A DNA stretch of 64,000 nt from Pseudomonadales bacterium (GCA_029251375.1 JAQXDL010000041.1:1-64000), one strand, 5' to 3'; counted from the stretch's first letter, positions 27,257-36,801 are shown. Program-made: numbers and translations. The notes: generated by a model not told the origin, from the sequence alone.

Positions 27257-27652
27257 ATGTTTCGTGTTGGCGTGACCCACACGACCAACCCACACAGCGT
27301 GCATCTGCAATCTAAGAAACGCTATCTCGCAACAACGGATGACCGGGTTGATACAGACATTGTCGGGGTGAGTGTCGGCGCAGCTCATATGATGCTGGAC
27401 GATAACTGGGACTGGGACTGCGGACCGGGATCGGACTGGCGTCTGAGTTTTTATTTTAATAAGCGACTATCGCCTTGCCTACGCTATACGCATGCACAAC
27501 TTGCCAACAAACTGACTGGCAAACCTGAGACTTACGAAATCTACAGGGTTGACAGGCAGTACTACGCTAGTACCGAAGGCCATCTTCGCCCGCTTGTTAC
27601 TGACGAGGTTGGCGAGCAACTACTAGATGACGATAGAGATTGGAGGGCCTGA
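27257..27652 (+). CDS. Hypothetical protein, possible outer-membrane beta-barrel fragment
   Basis: A 131-residue open frame with alternating polar/aromatic stretches (SDWRLSFYFNKRLSP) reminiscent of small outer-membrane barrels such as lipid A deacylases. No signal peptide is visible, so it may be a 5'-truncated remnant. Not recognised with confidence. Confidence 0.35.
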   Translation: MFRVGVTHTTNPHSVHLQSKKRYLATTDDRVDTDIVGVSVGAAHMMLDDNWDWDCGPGSDWRLSFYFNKRLSPCLRYTHAQLANKLTGKPETYEIYRVDRQYYASTEGHLRPLVTDEVGEQLLDDDRDWRA

Positions 27653-27872
27653 TCTGGCATGCGGGCTTAGGTCTAAACCATCAGTTTACGCCTAAGTGAG
27701 CCATGCAAGCTGACCACATCGCCTTCTGAAGACCAAGCAAACACACTACCGACGGGTTGGGTAACGTGGGTTTCTCTACCGGCTCGGTGGGAGTGAGAAC
27801 CTACCACAAAACTAAGCTCGATATACCGCTATTAGCGCGGCGCTATTTATCTAGCGCCACATCATCAGATCA

Positions 27873-28193
27873 CTAGGCCGTTGGTACCCAACCAGCGCAC
27901 CAGCCTTTACCAGCCACCAATTGATTCTGAAACAGAACACAGCCGCCACGCGCGCTATTGCCAGCATCCACTGTGTAAAACCGACAATTGTCACAGACCT
28001 GATCAGCTCCTGCAGTACCCATCTTGTCTGTTCGTTGGGCATCTGTGGCATTCTCTACATATTTTAACGCGACAGCGGAGGCGTTTGATAAATCAACATT
28101 GGTTGCCGCGAATACTGTTGTCGGTATTAAATTTGCGACAGGGATCAGCGCTAACATTGAGGCCGAGGATAATAATTTTCTTCTTGAGACCAC
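27873..28193 (-). CDS. High-potential iron-sulfur protein (HiPIP)
   Basis: A 106-residue periplasmic electron carrier. A Tat signal (SRRKLLSSASMLAL) precedes a mature domain with four cluster cysteines in CDNCRFY, GGCVLFQ and GWCAGW, the canonical HiPIP spacing for one 4Fe-4S cluster. HiPIPs shuttle electrons between the cytochrome bc1 complex and terminal acceptors in some proteobacteria. The gene is alone here, with no obvious partner. Confidence 0.92.
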   Translation of the reverse strand: MVSRRKLLSSASMLALIPVANLIPTTVFAATNVDLSNASAVALKYVENATDAQRTDKMGTAGADQVCDNCRFYTVDAGNSARGGCVLFQNQLVAGKGWCAGWVPTA

Positions 28194-28459
28194 GATTCAT
28201 CTCCTAATTGGATGACTTGTTGGATGATTTGTTAAGTGACTAATTAAACCTTTACTGAAGTGTCTAAAACGATGACTAGTTGTACGTTAGTCAAACGATT
28301 GATGGATCAACTTTTGTTGAATTCGGTGCCTTCATCCGTCAATCATTTCAAAATGGGGGCCTAGCTTGGGCTCTATCGTTCCCAAGCGTCGTTGTTTACA
28401 CCGATCATTAGGCTCGTCTTAGCCTAGCAGGGCGACCAGCGGACCTGAAGCAACAAGCA

Positions 28460-28750
28460 TTAATGCATCTCTGCATCAGCAGACATGGTGTGGGCTATTT
28501 CAATCCAGTAGTCCAGCAGATCATTTATCTGGCTTTGGGTAGACTCGCTATAGTAGAAGCCAAGAAATGCGCAGCGCGACAATTCGATAATCGCCGCCAA
28601 CATCTGCGCCTCGCTGGCTTTGTCTTCGACGATGCTCAACACCCCCGAGAAATATTCATGCTCCGCGTCAGCACCTTCTTTGGAAAACGCCTGAAGAAGC
28701 GCTTGAATAGGCTTTACAAAGTGCATTTCTACCGTTTCTTCAAAAGTCAT
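28460..28750 (-). CDS. Hypothetical protein coupled to SOUL gene
   Basis: A 96-residue acidic, helical, cytoplasmic protein with no recognised domain. Its ATG overlaps the SOUL stop codon (ATGA), so translation is coupled. Not recognised. Confidence 0.6.
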   Translation of the reverse strand: MTFEETVEMHFVKPIQALLQAFSKEGADAEHEYFSGVLSIVEDKASEAQMLAAIIELSRCAFLGFYYSESTQSQINDLLDYWIEIAHTMSADAEMH

Positions 28751-29307
28751 CGTGGCTCTACCGGAATCAATATTTCATTTGTTCTTAGAAAAGACGGCAT
28801 TAGGGGTGAATTGTATCTGGCCCAGGTTGGCTCGCCGCTTATTTGCCACGCAGCATTTTGTTCTAGCTGCGCCATCAACTGATCTCTGTGTTTCAAATAG
28901 CTGTCTTGCTTCCAACCGCCTTTATAACGCAACACGGCAAACACACCGCCAGCTGCCTCGAAAATATTGACAGCGTCGTCTAACGGCACGGGCAAATCGT
29001 CTAGGTTATGTTCAGCCGGCATGTAAAATCTAACGAAGTAACCGTCTTCAGTAGCCTGCTGGGTAACCGGCGCCGTCATGGCTATCTTCTCCTCTGCATC
29101 ATTTTTGCCAAATATGTACCCGGCGAGTCGCCTGAAGGCGTTGTTACCGACATCTTTGAATTCACCTTGCACCAGCGTCTCAGCCACCACATGTGGCGGA
29201 TATTGACGTATCTCAAGCGCGCCGTCGTCAGCTATCACCCTGAAGCTCGCTTCTTCAATCGCCATGGCGTTACCCGCGACTAACAATAAAATCAAAATCT
29301 TAATCAT
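28747..29307 (-). CDS. SOUL-family heme-binding protein
   Basis: About 186 residues from ATG 29307, with a signal peptide (MIKILILLLVAGNAMA). The SOUL pattern is clear: ALEIRQYPPHVVAET, FRRLAGYIFG, KIAMTAPVTQ and FVRFYMPAE. Bacterial SOUL proteins are exported and thought to bind heme or tetrapyrroles; the exact role is not established. It is the first gene of a two-gene unit with the 96-residue protein. Confidence 0.85.
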   Translation of the reverse strand: MIKILILLLVAGNAMAIEEASFRVIADDGALEIRQYPPHVVAETLVQGEFKDVGNNAFRRLAGYIFGKNDAEEKIAMTAPVTQQATEDGYFVRFYMPAEHNLDDLPVPLDDAVNIFEAAGGVFAVLRYKGGWKQDSYLKHRDQLMAQLEQNAAWQISGEPTWARYNSPLMPSFLRTNEILIPVEPR

Positions 29308-29590
29308 ACCGTGGTTACGCACCTACTCGCGCGCCGGATCAATACAAGCCTCGATCGCTGTTGCTGCGGCACGAGAGTCGCTATGACTGAGATTCAAACC
29401 CGCCGCAACATGGCGCTTCCAGAATAACTTCTATAATGAAAATGTCTGCATACTACTTTTTAGCATAAACATTTTTCACCATTGCAATTTGCAAACATAA
29501 AAGTCACGACACGGCTATTTGACGAGGAAAAGGAAGGTTCCCTCTTTGGCATGGCTCTTGCTTAACCGGAGGTCTATATCATTTTATACG

Positions 29591-32047
29591 GTGAAACTTT
29601 TGACCACCTTCAATTTTTCCTTAGATTCGTCAGATACTAGCCTCGCTAAACACCAGGCCATTTTAATCGTCGCACCATTTTGCCTTACGATTTTTGCCAG
29701 CGCATATTTGCTCTTTCAGGTACAGCCCGTGATCGGTAAATTCATTCTGCCCTGGTTCGGATCGACGCCGGGTGTTTGGGCAACGTGCTTACTATTCTTT
29801 CAGTTGCTCCTGATTGTCGGCTACGGCTACGCGCACATGGCAGCAAAATGGCTTAAACCAATACAACAGGCCGGACTTCACGTTACGTTGCTTATTATCG
29901 CTGCACTCATGCTTCCAATTGCCCCTGATCCTATGTGGAAGCCCGTCAACGCCGATGCACCCGTTTTAGGTATATTGAGCGTGCTTGCCATGTCGGTCGG
30001 CGCGCCGTACCTCATACTTTCCTCAACTGGTCCACTAATCCAGAGTTGGTACGCGCAAAAACTACCCGAGTACTCACCCTATCGTCTTTACGCTCTATCC
30101 AACATTGGCTCCCTACTTGGGTTGCTCTCTTATCCACTTTATTTCGAGCGCACGCTCACATTAGATGACCAATCTCTGTGGTGGTCGCTGGGATACATCT
30201 TGTTTATCTTGCCTAGCATTGCCTGCGCTTGGCTCGTTTCGCGCACAGCTAATACTCAGCCCACATCCGTCGCGCCTGTTAAGCAGAACGCCGAATCCAT
30301 CTCTACAACTGCCATTTCGCTATGGGTACTTTTGTCTGCGTGCGGCTCAGCGTTATTACTTGCGACAACTACTCAAATGACGATGAATATCGCCATTGAT
30401 CCCTTTTTGTGGGTATTACCACTCGCCATTTACCTGGTCACCTTTATCCTGTGCTTTGATAGCGATCGTTGGTATGTGCGAGAGATTTACTGGGCACTAT
30501 TGCCCATTGCATTGGTGAATGTTGTGCGAGTGCTATACCTCGGACTCGAACTGAACTTCGCTGACCAAATTTTCGGCTACTCATTTGTGCTCTTTGTCGC
30601 TTGCATGTGCCTGCATGGAGAATTATCACGGATGCGACCAGAGACAAACCATTTGACGCTGTTTTACCTGATGGTGTCGATTGGTGGCGCTATTGGCGGA
30701 ATATTTGTCGCTGTCGTTGCACCGTTCGCATTCGATGCGTTGTACGAGTACCCGTTATTACTCGTCACCTGCTTTATGATCGTCGGCGCTATTGCTCTAA
30801 ACCTAACGCTTCGCGGACATGCTCAAAACCTCATGGGTAAGGGTAGCGAATGGCGCACCGCCAGTGGCGTTGTCGGTTTACTCGCAGTTGCTGTCGGCTG
30901 CATTGCTACATTCACGCCCTCTACTTGGGACATTGCTAGCCGCAGTAGCGATACACGCGAACTGTTTTCGCAATGGCACCAATATTCGCTTGCTGCCTTG
31001 GCTGTCACGCTCGCCGCGCTGACAATGGGTGCTGATTTGATGCGACGCTACCGGCAACAGCCCGTCGCGCTTTGGCTCGCACAAAGCTTTGCGCCCTTTG
31101 CAGTGCTTGTTCTCGTTACCACAGCAAGCCTTGTGTTAACCCAAAGCCTAGCTTGGGTAACAATAGAAGATGAAAGGAGACAAATCCTTAAAGACAGAAA
31201 TTTTTATGGCACTCTTTCCATTCGCGAATATGACTTAGGCACACCGAAACATCATCTTGGTCTGAGGCATGGAAACATTTTGCACGGCGAACAACTAACG
31301 GCCAACCCGAATTGGCCCACAAGCTATTTCGCACCTGCCACAGGTATTGGCATCGCGACCAGAATCCAAAAGCAATTACTCGCCGAACAAAGAAGCTTTA
31401 AGGCAGGCGTAATCGGCTTAGGCGTTGGCACGCTTGCTGTTTATAGCAACGCTAAAATACAGCCAGAGCAGTTTCCCGAAAATTATGCACAACCACATCA
31501 GCCAACCTATGCAGACATATTTCGGTTCTATGAGCTAAATCCAATGGTCAATGATTGGGCTGAAACCAGGTTCAGTTATTTGCAAGACGCGCGCGACAGA
31601 GGTGCAGACATCTCTGTTGCTGAAGGGGATGCAAGAATTGTTCTTGAGCACGAGCTTACAACTGACAACGCCCAACAGTTTGACTTACTTGCGGTCGATG
31701 CATTCAGCGGTGATGCGATTCCTGTTCACCTAATTACAAAAGAAGCGATTGAACTTTATTGGCAACACCTAAACAGCGACGGTGTGCTGGCATTACACAT
31801 TTCAAATCGCGTCGTTGATTTGTCGCCGGTTGTAACCCGGATCGCTGAAGCGCTCGGCTATAAGGTTCTTTTGATAAAGAACAACGCGAACGACCTGAGA
31901 CATACTAACCGCGCCACTTGGATGCTGATGACAAACAATCCCGCGTTCCTTCGTCAAGTTGTCTCCTTGAACAAACACACCTATTTGCCGGATGCAGGTC
32001 CCTTGTGGACAGATGACTTTAGCAGCGTCTACGAGGTTTTAGAGTGA
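29591..32047 (+). CDS. Membrane protein fused to spermidine-synthase-like domain
   Basis: About 818 residues. The N-terminal two-thirds has some 14 hydrophobic helices, and the C-terminal third is a spermidine-synthase-like Rossmann domain with GLGVGTLA, EGDAR and DAFSGDAIPVHL. Such fusions are known as membrane SpeE-like proteins; polyamine synthesis is not demonstrated for them. The start is uncertain: TTG 29519 lacks a ribosome site, while GTG 29591 follows GGAGG by 18 bases. It overlaps the next gene by four bases. Confidence 0.75.
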   Translation: MKLLTTFNFSLDSSDTSLAKHQAILIVAPFCLTIFASAYLLFQVQPVIGKFILPWFGSTPGVWATCLLFFQLLLIVGYGYAHMAAKWLKPIQQAGLHVTLLIIAALMLPIAPDPMWKPVNADAPVLGILSVLAMSVGAPYLILSSTGPLIQSWYAQKLPEYSPYRLYALSNIGSLLGLLSYPLYFERTLTLDDQSLWWSLGYILFILPSIACAWLVSRTANTQPTSVAPVKQNAESISTTAISLWVLLSACGSALLLATTTQMTMNIAIDPFLWVLPLAIYLVTFILCFDSDRWYVREIYWALLPIALVNVVRVLYLGLELNFADQIFGYSFVLFVACMCLHGELSRMRPETNHLTLFYLMVSIGGAIGGIFVAVVAPFAFDALYEYPLLLVTCFMIVGAIALNLTLRGHAQNLMGKGSEWRTASGVVGLLAVAVGCIATFTPSTWDIASRSSDTRELFSQWHQYSLAALAVTLAALTMGADLMRRYRQQPVALWLAQSFAPFAVLVLVTTASLVLTQSLAWVTIEDERRQILKDRNFYGTLSIREYDLGTPKHHLGLRHGNILHGEQLTANPNWPTSYFAPATGIGIATRIQKQLLAEQRSFKAGVIGLGVGTLAVYSNAKIQPEQFPENYAQPHQPTYADIFRFYELNPMVNDWAETRFSYLQDARDRGADISVAEGDARIVLEHELTTDNAQQFDLLAVDAFSGDAIPVHLITKEAIELYWQHLNSDGVLALHISNRVVDLSPVVTRIAEALGYKVLLIKNNANDLRHTNRATWMLMTNNPAFLRQVVSLNKHTYLPDAGPLWTDDFSSVYEVLE

Positions 32048-32700
32048 AGGAGTTTGAACACCAAAATGTTGCCTACAATTTTCCGCTAGAGGGCTATTGC
32101 CAGTCTTTGCTGGCTATAGTCGCTATTTTGATCGTGGCACATATCAGTCTAAATTATTTAGACATCAGACATGACAACATCCATTGGTTAATTATTGAGT
32201 TGTTTCATCTCGATGAAGAAAATAACATCCCTACATGGTTTTCATCCTTCATGCTGGCAAATAACGCAGCGTTACTGGCTGTTATCGCGATCAAAGCGAC
32301 GGCACATCGACTACATTGGCACTTGCTGGCGATCGGCTTCCTAATACTTTCTATTGATGAGGTTGCCGGCATCCACGAATCTTTTAACACGGTTTCGGAG
32401 ATGAACTGGACCCTGGTTGGCGCAGTACTGGTCGCTGATTTGTTTGTCATATACATACCGTTTCTTAGGTCGCTGCAGCCCCGTATTATGTTTGGCTACG
32501 TGCTATCTGGGTTCATTTTTGTTTCTGGCGCATTGATTATTGAGTTTTTTAGCCGAAATATTGACTCCGACTCGTTGACCTACGTCTTTGCGACATCGGC
32601 AGAGGAAGGCATGGAAATGCTAGGATCGTTACTATTCCTGTTCTTTAACTTCACGCACCTGAAACAGTCGCAGCGCTCTTTTGTCATCGACGTAGGTTAA
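32044..32700 (+). CDS. Hypothetical multi-pass membrane protein
   Basis: A 218-residue protein with about six membrane helices, starting at GTG and overlapping the preceding stop. Conserved-looking polar clusters within or beside helices are LFHLDEENN, LSIDEVAGIHE and EEGMEM, which could coordinate a metal. The family is seen in many environmental bacteria but has no known function. Coupling to the SpeE-like fusion suggests joint action. Confidence 0.65.
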   Translation: MKEFEHQNVAYNFPLEGYCQSLLAIVAILIVAHISLNYLDIRHDNIHWLIIELFHLDEENNIPTWFSSFMLANNAALLAVIAIKATAHRLHWHLLAIGFLILSIDEVAGIHESFNTVSEMNWTLVGAVLVADLFVIYIPFLRSLQPRIMFGYVLSGFIFVSGALIIEFFSRNIDSDSLTYVFATSAEEGMEMLGSLLFLFFNFTHLKQSQRSFVIDVG

Positions 32701-33239
32701 CAGCGAACAGGCCCATCAAAACCTTCGTGATTCACCAATATTTACTAACTAATAATTTCCACTATTGCTTTGGGTCGAAGAAGTAATTTAGGCCGGCCTG
32801 CGCACCCTCCCTCCAACGACCCAACTCGGTTCGATACTTGCAAGGTTTAATCTTAGTCTAATCATTTATAACACTTGGGCATAGATTCTAAATTTAAACT
32901 TTAAGTAGCCACATAGTCTTTAATTCTTTTAACTTTCCAATCATTTAAAAATATATCTAACAATGCCGCTCCGCTGAATTTTTGTAATCAAACTATCGCG
33001 TTCCAGTAAAAGCCAATTGTGATTTTTTCTTAACTCGATCAGCGTTCTACTTTTCAACAAATTACTAACAACCTTACTATGAATTATATTTGAAACAAAA
33101 ATACAAGTGTCTTAAATATTTGCAGTACGCTACATTTTTTCGCGTTACGCAATCAACGCTGCAATATGAACAGTCCTCGTTGAGCATCAAACAAACAAAA
33201 AAAACAAAAAAAGAACATACGAAGCAGGTGCTTAGACAA

Positions 33240-33259
33240 GTTTGTAAGGGTTTGTAAGG
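33240..33259 (+). repeat. Tandem 10-bp direct repeat before sigma-54 promoter
   Basis: GTTTGTAAGG occurs twice without a gap, ending 11 bases before the -24 element. It may be a binding site. Confidence 0.6.
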
Positions 33260-33270
33260 AAAGTTCGATT

Positions 33271-33286
33271 TGGCACTTGTATTGCT
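33271..33286 (+). promoter_or_regulatory. Sigma-54 (RpoN) promoter, -24/-12
   Basis: TGGCAC-N5-TTGCT fits the -24 TGGCAC and -12 TTGCW consensus with correct spacing. Transcription would begin near 33297, about 24 bases before the ATG of the Ser/Lys-repeat protein. Sigma-54 control with PrsK/PrsR is known for PEP-CTERM systems, which supports the call. Confidence 0.75.
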
Positions 33287-33320
33287 TTACTACCCATACT
33301 ATTTTTAACAGGACTCGCAA

Positions 33321-34220
33321 ATGAAACCTTCAGCAATAATTACTTTCGTCGTTGCTTCGCTTTTTATCTTTGGCGGTGTCGAAGCACTGGCTGATGGAAA
33401 AAGTTCAAAAAGCTCGAAAAGTTCAAAAAGTTCAAAAAGTTCAAAAAGTTCAAAAAGTTCAAAAAGTTCAAAAAGTTCAAAAAGTTCAAAAAGCAGCAAA
33501 ACTTCTAGCAAGGACAATGACGATGACGACGTGGTTGATCCGCCAGTCTATACCGTGCCTCAAGTCCTAAACGACGTAATAAGTAATGGCGCTGGAACCA
33601 TGGACTTGCTTGAATTCGTTAACGCTGAGACCTTGCAAACCTACATTAGTGAAAGCAGCTCCGTATTCCTAGGAGCTGACATAGTAGAGGCTACTGACGG
33701 AATTGAAACAAATACCTCAGCCGGTGTCGCCATCAAGGATGCTGTGCTTGAGATTGTTACCAGCGATGGTGCATTTTCGTTTTCAGACATTCTGACCAAT
33801 ACTAGCGCCAATCTTGCCAGCAGCACGGGCACTGCTGCATACAACACTTTGTTCGGTACAGCGACTCGTTCCGAAATTCTTACCCAGGAAACCTCTGACT
33901 TCTCAGACCTTGATGATGTGCTGCAGTTTGAAAACGTATCGTTCACCGGCGATCTTATCTCCGCAAGTGTCAATCTAAATTTTGTTGATACAACGGGAAC
34001 TGGCGTCAATGAACAGTTCTTCAACTTCAGCGGTGACTATGAGCAATTCGCAGTCATCACGGAGAGTCAGGCAAATGCAATTGATCAGAAAAGTTACACA
34101 GCCCCTGAAGGCGTCTCATTTTCTGCGTCTTCACCACCGGGGTCACCTGAGCCTTGGTGGGCACTTGTGCTACTTGTACCAGCAATCCAACTCTATAAAA
34201 GTCGCGCTGTTAAAAAATGA
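33321..34220 (+). CDS. Ser/Lys-repeat exported protein with PEP-CTERM-like sorting signal
   Basis: A 299-residue protein. The signal peptide (residues 1-~25, ends EALADG) is followed by a Ser-Ser-Lys repeat (~27-65), an acidic patch (DNDDDDVVD) and a Ser/Thr-rich body. The C-terminus has SPEPWW, a hydrophobic helix (ALVLLVPAIQL) and a basic end (YKSRAVKK), the tripartite pattern of exosortase substrates. The motif reads PEP followed by aromatics rather than the commonest form. It is the first gene of the exosortase operon, overlapped by the next gene, and is likely the dedicated substrate, processed at the inner membrane and released or surface-attached. Confidence 0.85.
   Translation: MKPSAIITFVVASLFIFGGVEALADGKSSKSSKSSKSSKSSKSSKSSKSSKSSKSSKSSKTSSKDNDDDDVVDPPVYTVPQVLNDVISNGAGTMDLLEFVNAETLQTYISESSSVFLGADIVEATDGIETNTSAGVAIKDAVLEIVTSDGAFSFSDILTNTSANLASSTGTAAYNTLFGTATRSEILTQETSDFSDLDDVLQFENVSFTGDLISASVNLNFVDTTGTGVNEQFFNFSGDYEQFAVITESQANAIDQKSYTAPEGVSFSASSPPGSPEPWWALVLLVPAIQLYKSRAVKK
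33397..33495 (+). repeat. Tandem 9-bp coding repeat (Ser-Ser-Lys)
   Basis: About eleven copies of a nine-base unit of the form AAAAGTTCA, nearly identical except for the second copy (AAAAGCTCG). The period is a multiple of three, so copy-number change would alter the length of the protein but keep its frame. Confidence 0.92.
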
Positions 34221-35221
34221 GTGGCATGGCAAAGTTAATATTGATCTCACTGTCGGCGACCTTGATATCCGCTTTTAGTTTTTGGCATTTTTCATCGCAG
34301 CAAGACGCTGTGGTGGCGGAGGTTAAAGCCGTTCAGGTAACCCTGACCAAAGAAGCGCTTAACAGCTCAACTTGGAATGAGATTCCTGCCTTTTTTGAAC
34401 TTGCTGAAGCATCTGCTTCAGCAAGGGATGCTGCTATCAGTTTAATCGATAGCAGCAACCCCGCTTCAGTCTACCTTAAGGGCTTGCTACATTTATCCAA
34501 TCAAGATATCCCAACGGCTACAGATACCTTCAACAAAATAGCCTTGTCGGATTTACCGGCCAGCCGCATCTACCTTCCTTTTCGTCTAACAGAAGCACAG
34601 GGGAAAGTATCAAACAGATACGCGACACCATTGCGGAACGCAGCGCTAGACGGATTCTTGCCACCAATTCAAACAGCCAGAGTCGGCGCCAAAATCGGTG
34701 ATCTATCCTTAGCGTTAAATGAGTATCTAAAGAGCGACCCAGCCACCTGGTCAACGTACGACTTGAAGACATTCGAGTTAATGCTGCTACATGATGGCCT
34801 AAAAAGAGAAGCAAGGGCCATTTTTACGGCCGCGGTAAATGGCACGAGGCTGAGGAACGACATTAAACAATCGCTCGACAACCTGCTAGACGAAAGAAAC
34901 GCAGGCGAAATGCAGATGACAGCGCTAATGCAGTCGCTTGAAGACAATACTGAGGCTCAAAACAGTATTGCTTCAGCCTTAAGCACCGTTTATACAGCAC
35001 GAAGTCAGTTCGTCCAAAAAGAGTATTTTGACCTTGTGTATTCTTATGAGGACAAAGACACTCTGTCTGTCACGGACGAAGCAAATCTTTTGTTGTTCCT
35101 ATCTTCGGTCGCAATCAAAAACAGAAATGAGACCAATCGTTGGGGTCATGAGCTAAAGCGACGCTTTCAGGATAAGGAGGTGAAAACGTGGATCAACCAC
35201 ATGATGAACCAGTCCCTTTAG
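34217..35221 (+). CDS. Membrane-anchored helical (TPR-like) protein of exosortase locus
   Basis: A 334-residue protein with one N-terminal helix (LILISLSATLISAFSFW) and a mostly helical periplasmic part with repeat-like segments (residues ~45-130), suggesting a TPR-like scaffold. Its ATG overlaps the preceding stop (ATGA) and the exosortase gene begins inside its 3' end. No known name; a helper in substrate handling or assembly is inferred from position. Confidence 0.65.
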   Translation: MSGMAKLILISLSATLISAFSFWHFSSQQDAVVAEVKAVQVTLTKEALNSSTWNEIPAFFELAEASASARDAAISLIDSSNPASVYLKGLLHLSNQDIPTATDTFNKIALSDLPASRIYLPFRLTEAQGKVSNRYATPLRNAALDGFLPPIQTARVGAKIGDLSLALNEYLKSDPATWSTYDLKTFELMLLHDGLKREARAIFTAAVNGTRLRNDIKQSLDNLLDERNAGEMQMTALMQSLEDNTEAQNSIASALSTVYTARSQFVQKEYFDLVYSYEDKDTLSVTDEANLLLFLSSVAIKNRNETNRWGHELKRRFQDKEVKTWINHMMNQSL

Positions 35222-36633
35222 TAAAAAACATTGTTGCCCTCTGCCTTGTCTTAGTACTCGCCGAAACCTTTGATGAAACTGGTTTTGTCAGTGACCTATC
35301 GAGGCAGGGTCTTGTTGGCTTTGCTAATCTGATAGGACTAGCCTCTTTGGATAGGGGTTATGAGATTGTAATGGGCTCGTTGGTCGTGCCATGGACTGAC
35401 GATTGCTCCGGTATCAATTCACTTATCTTACTTGGGGCTTTAAGCCTCTGGATTAATCGCAACAACCCTTTTTCGATTTTTGCTGTCACAAGATTACTAC
35501 TCGTATTACCCCTAGCGGTGCTCGTTAATATTCTGAGAGTAGCGAGTATTGCAGCCTACCGCTATGTCTATTACCCAGAGTGGGAGACACCGCAGTTACA
35601 TTACTTTATTGGGTTTTTCTGGCTATTACCGTGCCTGCCTTTACTGGTTAAAGATTTCAATCAAAAGCCTCTGGGCTTCTGGGTTAATACGCTCTATCTG
35701 TCGACATTGTTGTCGCTACTTGCGCCGCTAATGGCCAATCCAGGCGGCATCATCGTAGTCATCTGTGCATTATTAATCATGTTTCAAAACGGCTACCAGC
35801 CACTGCAAGGTACCAGACGTCTACTGGTTGTTCCGTGGATCATTGCCGGCATTGCGATTGCAGTATCAGTGAGTGAAAGCTTGTGGATTCCCTGGCTATT
35901 GCTTGCACCGAGCTTTGTCAATATCAATCAATTCAAAACGTTTTCTGCATACCCCGTTTTGGCGGGTACTGTGACACTTATCACCTTGAATTCAGATGCT
36001 CAAATTGTCGTCTGTGGTTTTATAGCGGTCCACCTCATTGTTCTGTTTTTGAAAAACAATCAACCATCAACACCGATAGACCCTGAGCCAAACATCCCTC
36101 GAGGTTTGGCCGCTGGCATAACGTTACTTTTAGCTTTTCCATTTGTTCTTCCCTCGTTGGTTGAGCGTGATCACAAATTTACGCCACCGCCTATGGGTGT
36201 ACTAGCAAAAAAAGTTGAGTTCAACAGTTATGAAATCAAAGTACCGGGTCAAGCGGCTGACATCGCTTCATTTTGGTATGGACCCTTCGGCGATGGCAGA
36301 CACCATTCACTGATTTCCTGCATGGAGTTTAGAGGCGTCACGTTAACGCGACATGAAGAACACGAATCGGTTTATACAGGTGACGACAAGTGGATGGTGG
36401 AGTATTTTATCTATGAGGGCGAGTTGATCGACAACTACTACTCCTACTTACTTGCCAGCGTATTTTCTTTCGGTGACCCGGGTGTTCACTTGATACTGGA
36501 AGTACCGGAGGATGAAATGACGCCGGCATATTTTCAGCAGGAGTCAATCGCGTTGGCACAACAGGTCGCTCTTTTACACGAACAACGAGAAGCGAGGCTT
36601 AACCGCACTGAAACCCTTGTTGTGAGCAAGTAG
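35188..36633 (+). CDS. Exosortase with C-terminal extension
   Basis: A 481-residue polytopic membrane protein of the exosortase/archaeosortase family. The catalytic triad is visible: Cys73 in DDCSGINSL, Arg117 in VNILRVAS and His138 in QLHYFIGFFW. These enzymes cut PEP-CTERM tails, probably transferring the protein to another acceptor. After the core (~1-160) come further helices, then a soluble part (~330-480) that looks like the EpsI-type (DUF3485) extension of some exosortases, though I cannot prove it. The GTG start has a full AAGGAGGTGA ribosome site four bases upstream, allowing efficient start inside the preceding gene. Confidence 0.85.
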   Translation: MDQPHDEPVPLVKNIVALCLVLVLAETFDETGFVSDLSRQGLVGFANLIGLASLDRGYEIVMGSLVVPWTDDCSGINSLILLGALSLWINRNNPFSIFAVTRLLLVLPLAVLVNILRVASIAAYRYVYYPEWETPQLHYFIGFFWLLPCLPLLVKDFNQKPLGFWVNTLYLSTLLSLLAPLMANPGGIIVVICALLIMFQNGYQPLQGTRRLLVVPWIIAGIAIAVSVSESLWIPWLLLAPSFVNINQFKTFSAYPVLAGTVTLITLNSDAQIVVCGFIAVHLIVLFLKNNQPSTPIDPEPNIPRGLAAGITLLLAFPFVLPSLVERDHKFTPPPMGVLAKKVEFNSYEIKVPGQAADIASFWYGPFGDGRHHSLISCMEFRGVTLTRHEEHESVYTGDDKWMVEYFIYEGELIDNYYSYLLASVFSFGDPGVHLILEVPEDEMTPAYFQQESIALAQQVALLHEQREARLNRTETLVVSK

Positions 36634-36801
36634 AGGCATCAATCGACACGTTGGCAGTAATGTTAGTGTTGCTTTAAGAGAACAAAATCAGACTAGAGCC
36701 AACGTCCTGTTCCTACTGGGCCTTACAACAAGGTCAATCAAATACGGCGCTCTAATCAACTTAGTGCCCGTATTTGCATGATTTACCTGCCCCGTATTTT
36801 T

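Larger units (their letters stand above)
32701..33320. other. AT-rich regulatory region upstream of exosortase locus
   Basis: A 620-base, strongly AT-rich gap with no supported gene. Near its end are a 10-base direct repeat and a sigma-54-type promoter. Such a long leader gives room for enhancer-binding sites, but none was recognised individually. Confidence 0.6.

Noticed and set aside
33397-33495. CRISPR array
   Set aside because: Unit of nine bases with no spacers; it is a coding repeat.
33305-33517. Minus-strand ORF with repeated Phe-Glu-Leu
   Set aside because: It is the antisense reading of the Ser/Lys repeat and has no independent support.
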